The notes below the pieces were generated by a model. The model was not told the origin of the DNA. It saw nothing but the letters and a program-made list of their open reading frames with translations, and did not search any database. A program made the translations under genes and the position numbers. From contig JAPUIR010000428.1 in the NCBI GenBank assembly GCA_027296805.1, forward strand, positions 1 to 6,869: 6,869 nucleotides of DNA, written 5' to 3'. This DNA comes from Chloroflexota bacterium (GTDB lineage: Bacteria; Chloroflexota; Dehalococcoidia; Bin125). Shown one piece after another: positions 6,306 through 6,869 of the stretch; positions within the stretch are counted from its first letter, which is position 1, and each line of letters starts with the position of its first letter.

Positions 6306-6869
6306 CTAGCCGGAGCCCACCACCGTCGACTGCGCGCGTTCCCAATCCGCCAAGAAGGCATCGATTCCTTTGTCGGTCAGCGGGTGCTTCACCATCTGCT
6401 TGAGCACCTTGTGCGGCAAGGTGGCGATGTGGGCGCCCGCGGCCGCGCAGGCCTGGACGTGGCCCGTGTGCCGCACGCTGGCGGCGATCACTTGGGTGGG
6501 CAGGTGGTAGCGGTCGAACAGCTCCAGCACCTCGCGCACCATCGCAACGCCATCCTGTCCGATATCGTCCAGGCGGCCGATGAACGGGCTGACGTAAGTC
6601 GCGCCGGCGTTGGCCGAAAGCAGCGCCTGATTGACGGAAAAGACGAGCGTGGTGTTGACGTGGATCCCCTCGGCGCTGACACGGCTGATCGCTTCCAGTC
6701 CGGCTTCATCGACGGGGATCTTCACCACCACGTTGGGATGCCAGGAGGCAAGCTCGCGCGCCTCCACCACCAACTCGTCGGCGCTGCGGCTGACGCACTC
6801 GGCGGAGATGGGCCCGTCCACGATCTCGGCGATCTCTAGGATGCGCTCGCGGTAGGTGACGCCGTCGCC
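6306..6869 (-). CDS. tal: Transaldolase, short TalC/FSA-like family, C-terminal part, cut by the window edge
   Basis: Pentose phosphate enzyme moving a dihydroxyacetone unit between sedoheptulose 7-phosphate/glyceraldehyde 3-phosphate and erythrose 4-phosphate/fructose 6-phosphate. 187 residues are visible. The short family has about 215, so roughly 30 N-terminal residues lie beyond the window. The Schiff-base lysine is in NVVVKIPVD (visible residue 50, bases 6720-6722). Other family blocks are HVNTTLVFSVNQALLSANAGA, YVSPFIGRLDDIG, QVIAASVRH and LPHKVLKQMVKHPLTDKGI. Two positions separate transaldolases from fructose-6-phosphate aldolase (FSA). The Gln59 position of E. coli FSA is Glu here (ISAEC), and the Tyr131 position is Phe (SPFIGR). 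Both are the transaldolase choice, so transaldolase is preferred over FSA. It lies 217 bp upstream of rho on the same strand and may or may not be co-transcribed with it. Confidence 0.95.
   Translation of the reverse strand, partial: GDGVTYRERILEIAEIVDGPISAECVSRSADELVVEARELASWHPNVVVKIPVDEAGLEAISRVSAEGIHVNTTLVFSVNQALLSANAGATYVSPFIGRLDDIGQDGVAMVREVLELFDRYHLPTQVIAASVRHTGHVQACAAAGAHIATLPHKVLKQMVKHPLTDKGIDAFLADWERAQSTVVGSG

Noticed and set aside
6089..6361. N-terminal extension of Rho by 91 residues to a start at 6361
   Set aside because: The extension is Trp/Arg/Pro/Ser-rich without Rho similarity and would overlap the transaldolase end. The TTG at 6088 gives the normal family length and N-terminus.

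Overview
The window is GC-rich, densely coded bacterial chromosome. It suggests a free-living high-GC bacterium that controls its chaperones with HrcA/CIRCE. I lean towards Chloroflexota, because of the hrcA-grpE-dnaK order and the style of the small UlaG-like protein, but this is an inference and was not tested. Seven genes are visible, two of them cut by the window edges. No RNA genes, insertion sequences, CRISPR arrays or long repeats were seen, and no stretch longer than about 220 bases lacks a gene.

Left block (1-2453, minus strand): a heat-shock operon, transcribed right to left as hrcA, grpE, dnaK (dnaK runs off the left edge). A good sigma70-type promoter (TTGACC, 18 bp, TACGAT with an extended -10) is followed at once by a perfect CIRCE operator. 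HrcA, the first product, should therefore repress its own operon. GrpE is the nucleotide exchange factor for DnaK, the last visible product.

Middle block (2544-4449, plus strand): two genes diverging from hrcA, 40 bp apart and probably co-transcribed. The first is a FabF/KAS II-fold protein in which the catalytic Cys, both catalytic His and the active-site Lys are all replaced. The second is a small metallo-beta-lactamase-fold (UlaG-like) protein in which most metal ligands are replaced. Both keep intact frames and fold-defining motifs, so they look like maintained pseudoenzymes and not decaying genes. This is the most unusual part of the window.

Right block (4454-6869, minus strand): a transaldolase (cut at the right edge), transcription terminator Rho (most likely starting at a TTG codon, behind a 217-bp leader with a possible promoter), and a small MmcQ/YjbR protein whose GTG start lies 6 bp after the rho stop. 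The mmcQ-like gene and the MBL-fold gene converge with only 4 bp between their stop codons and no recognisable intrinsic terminator.
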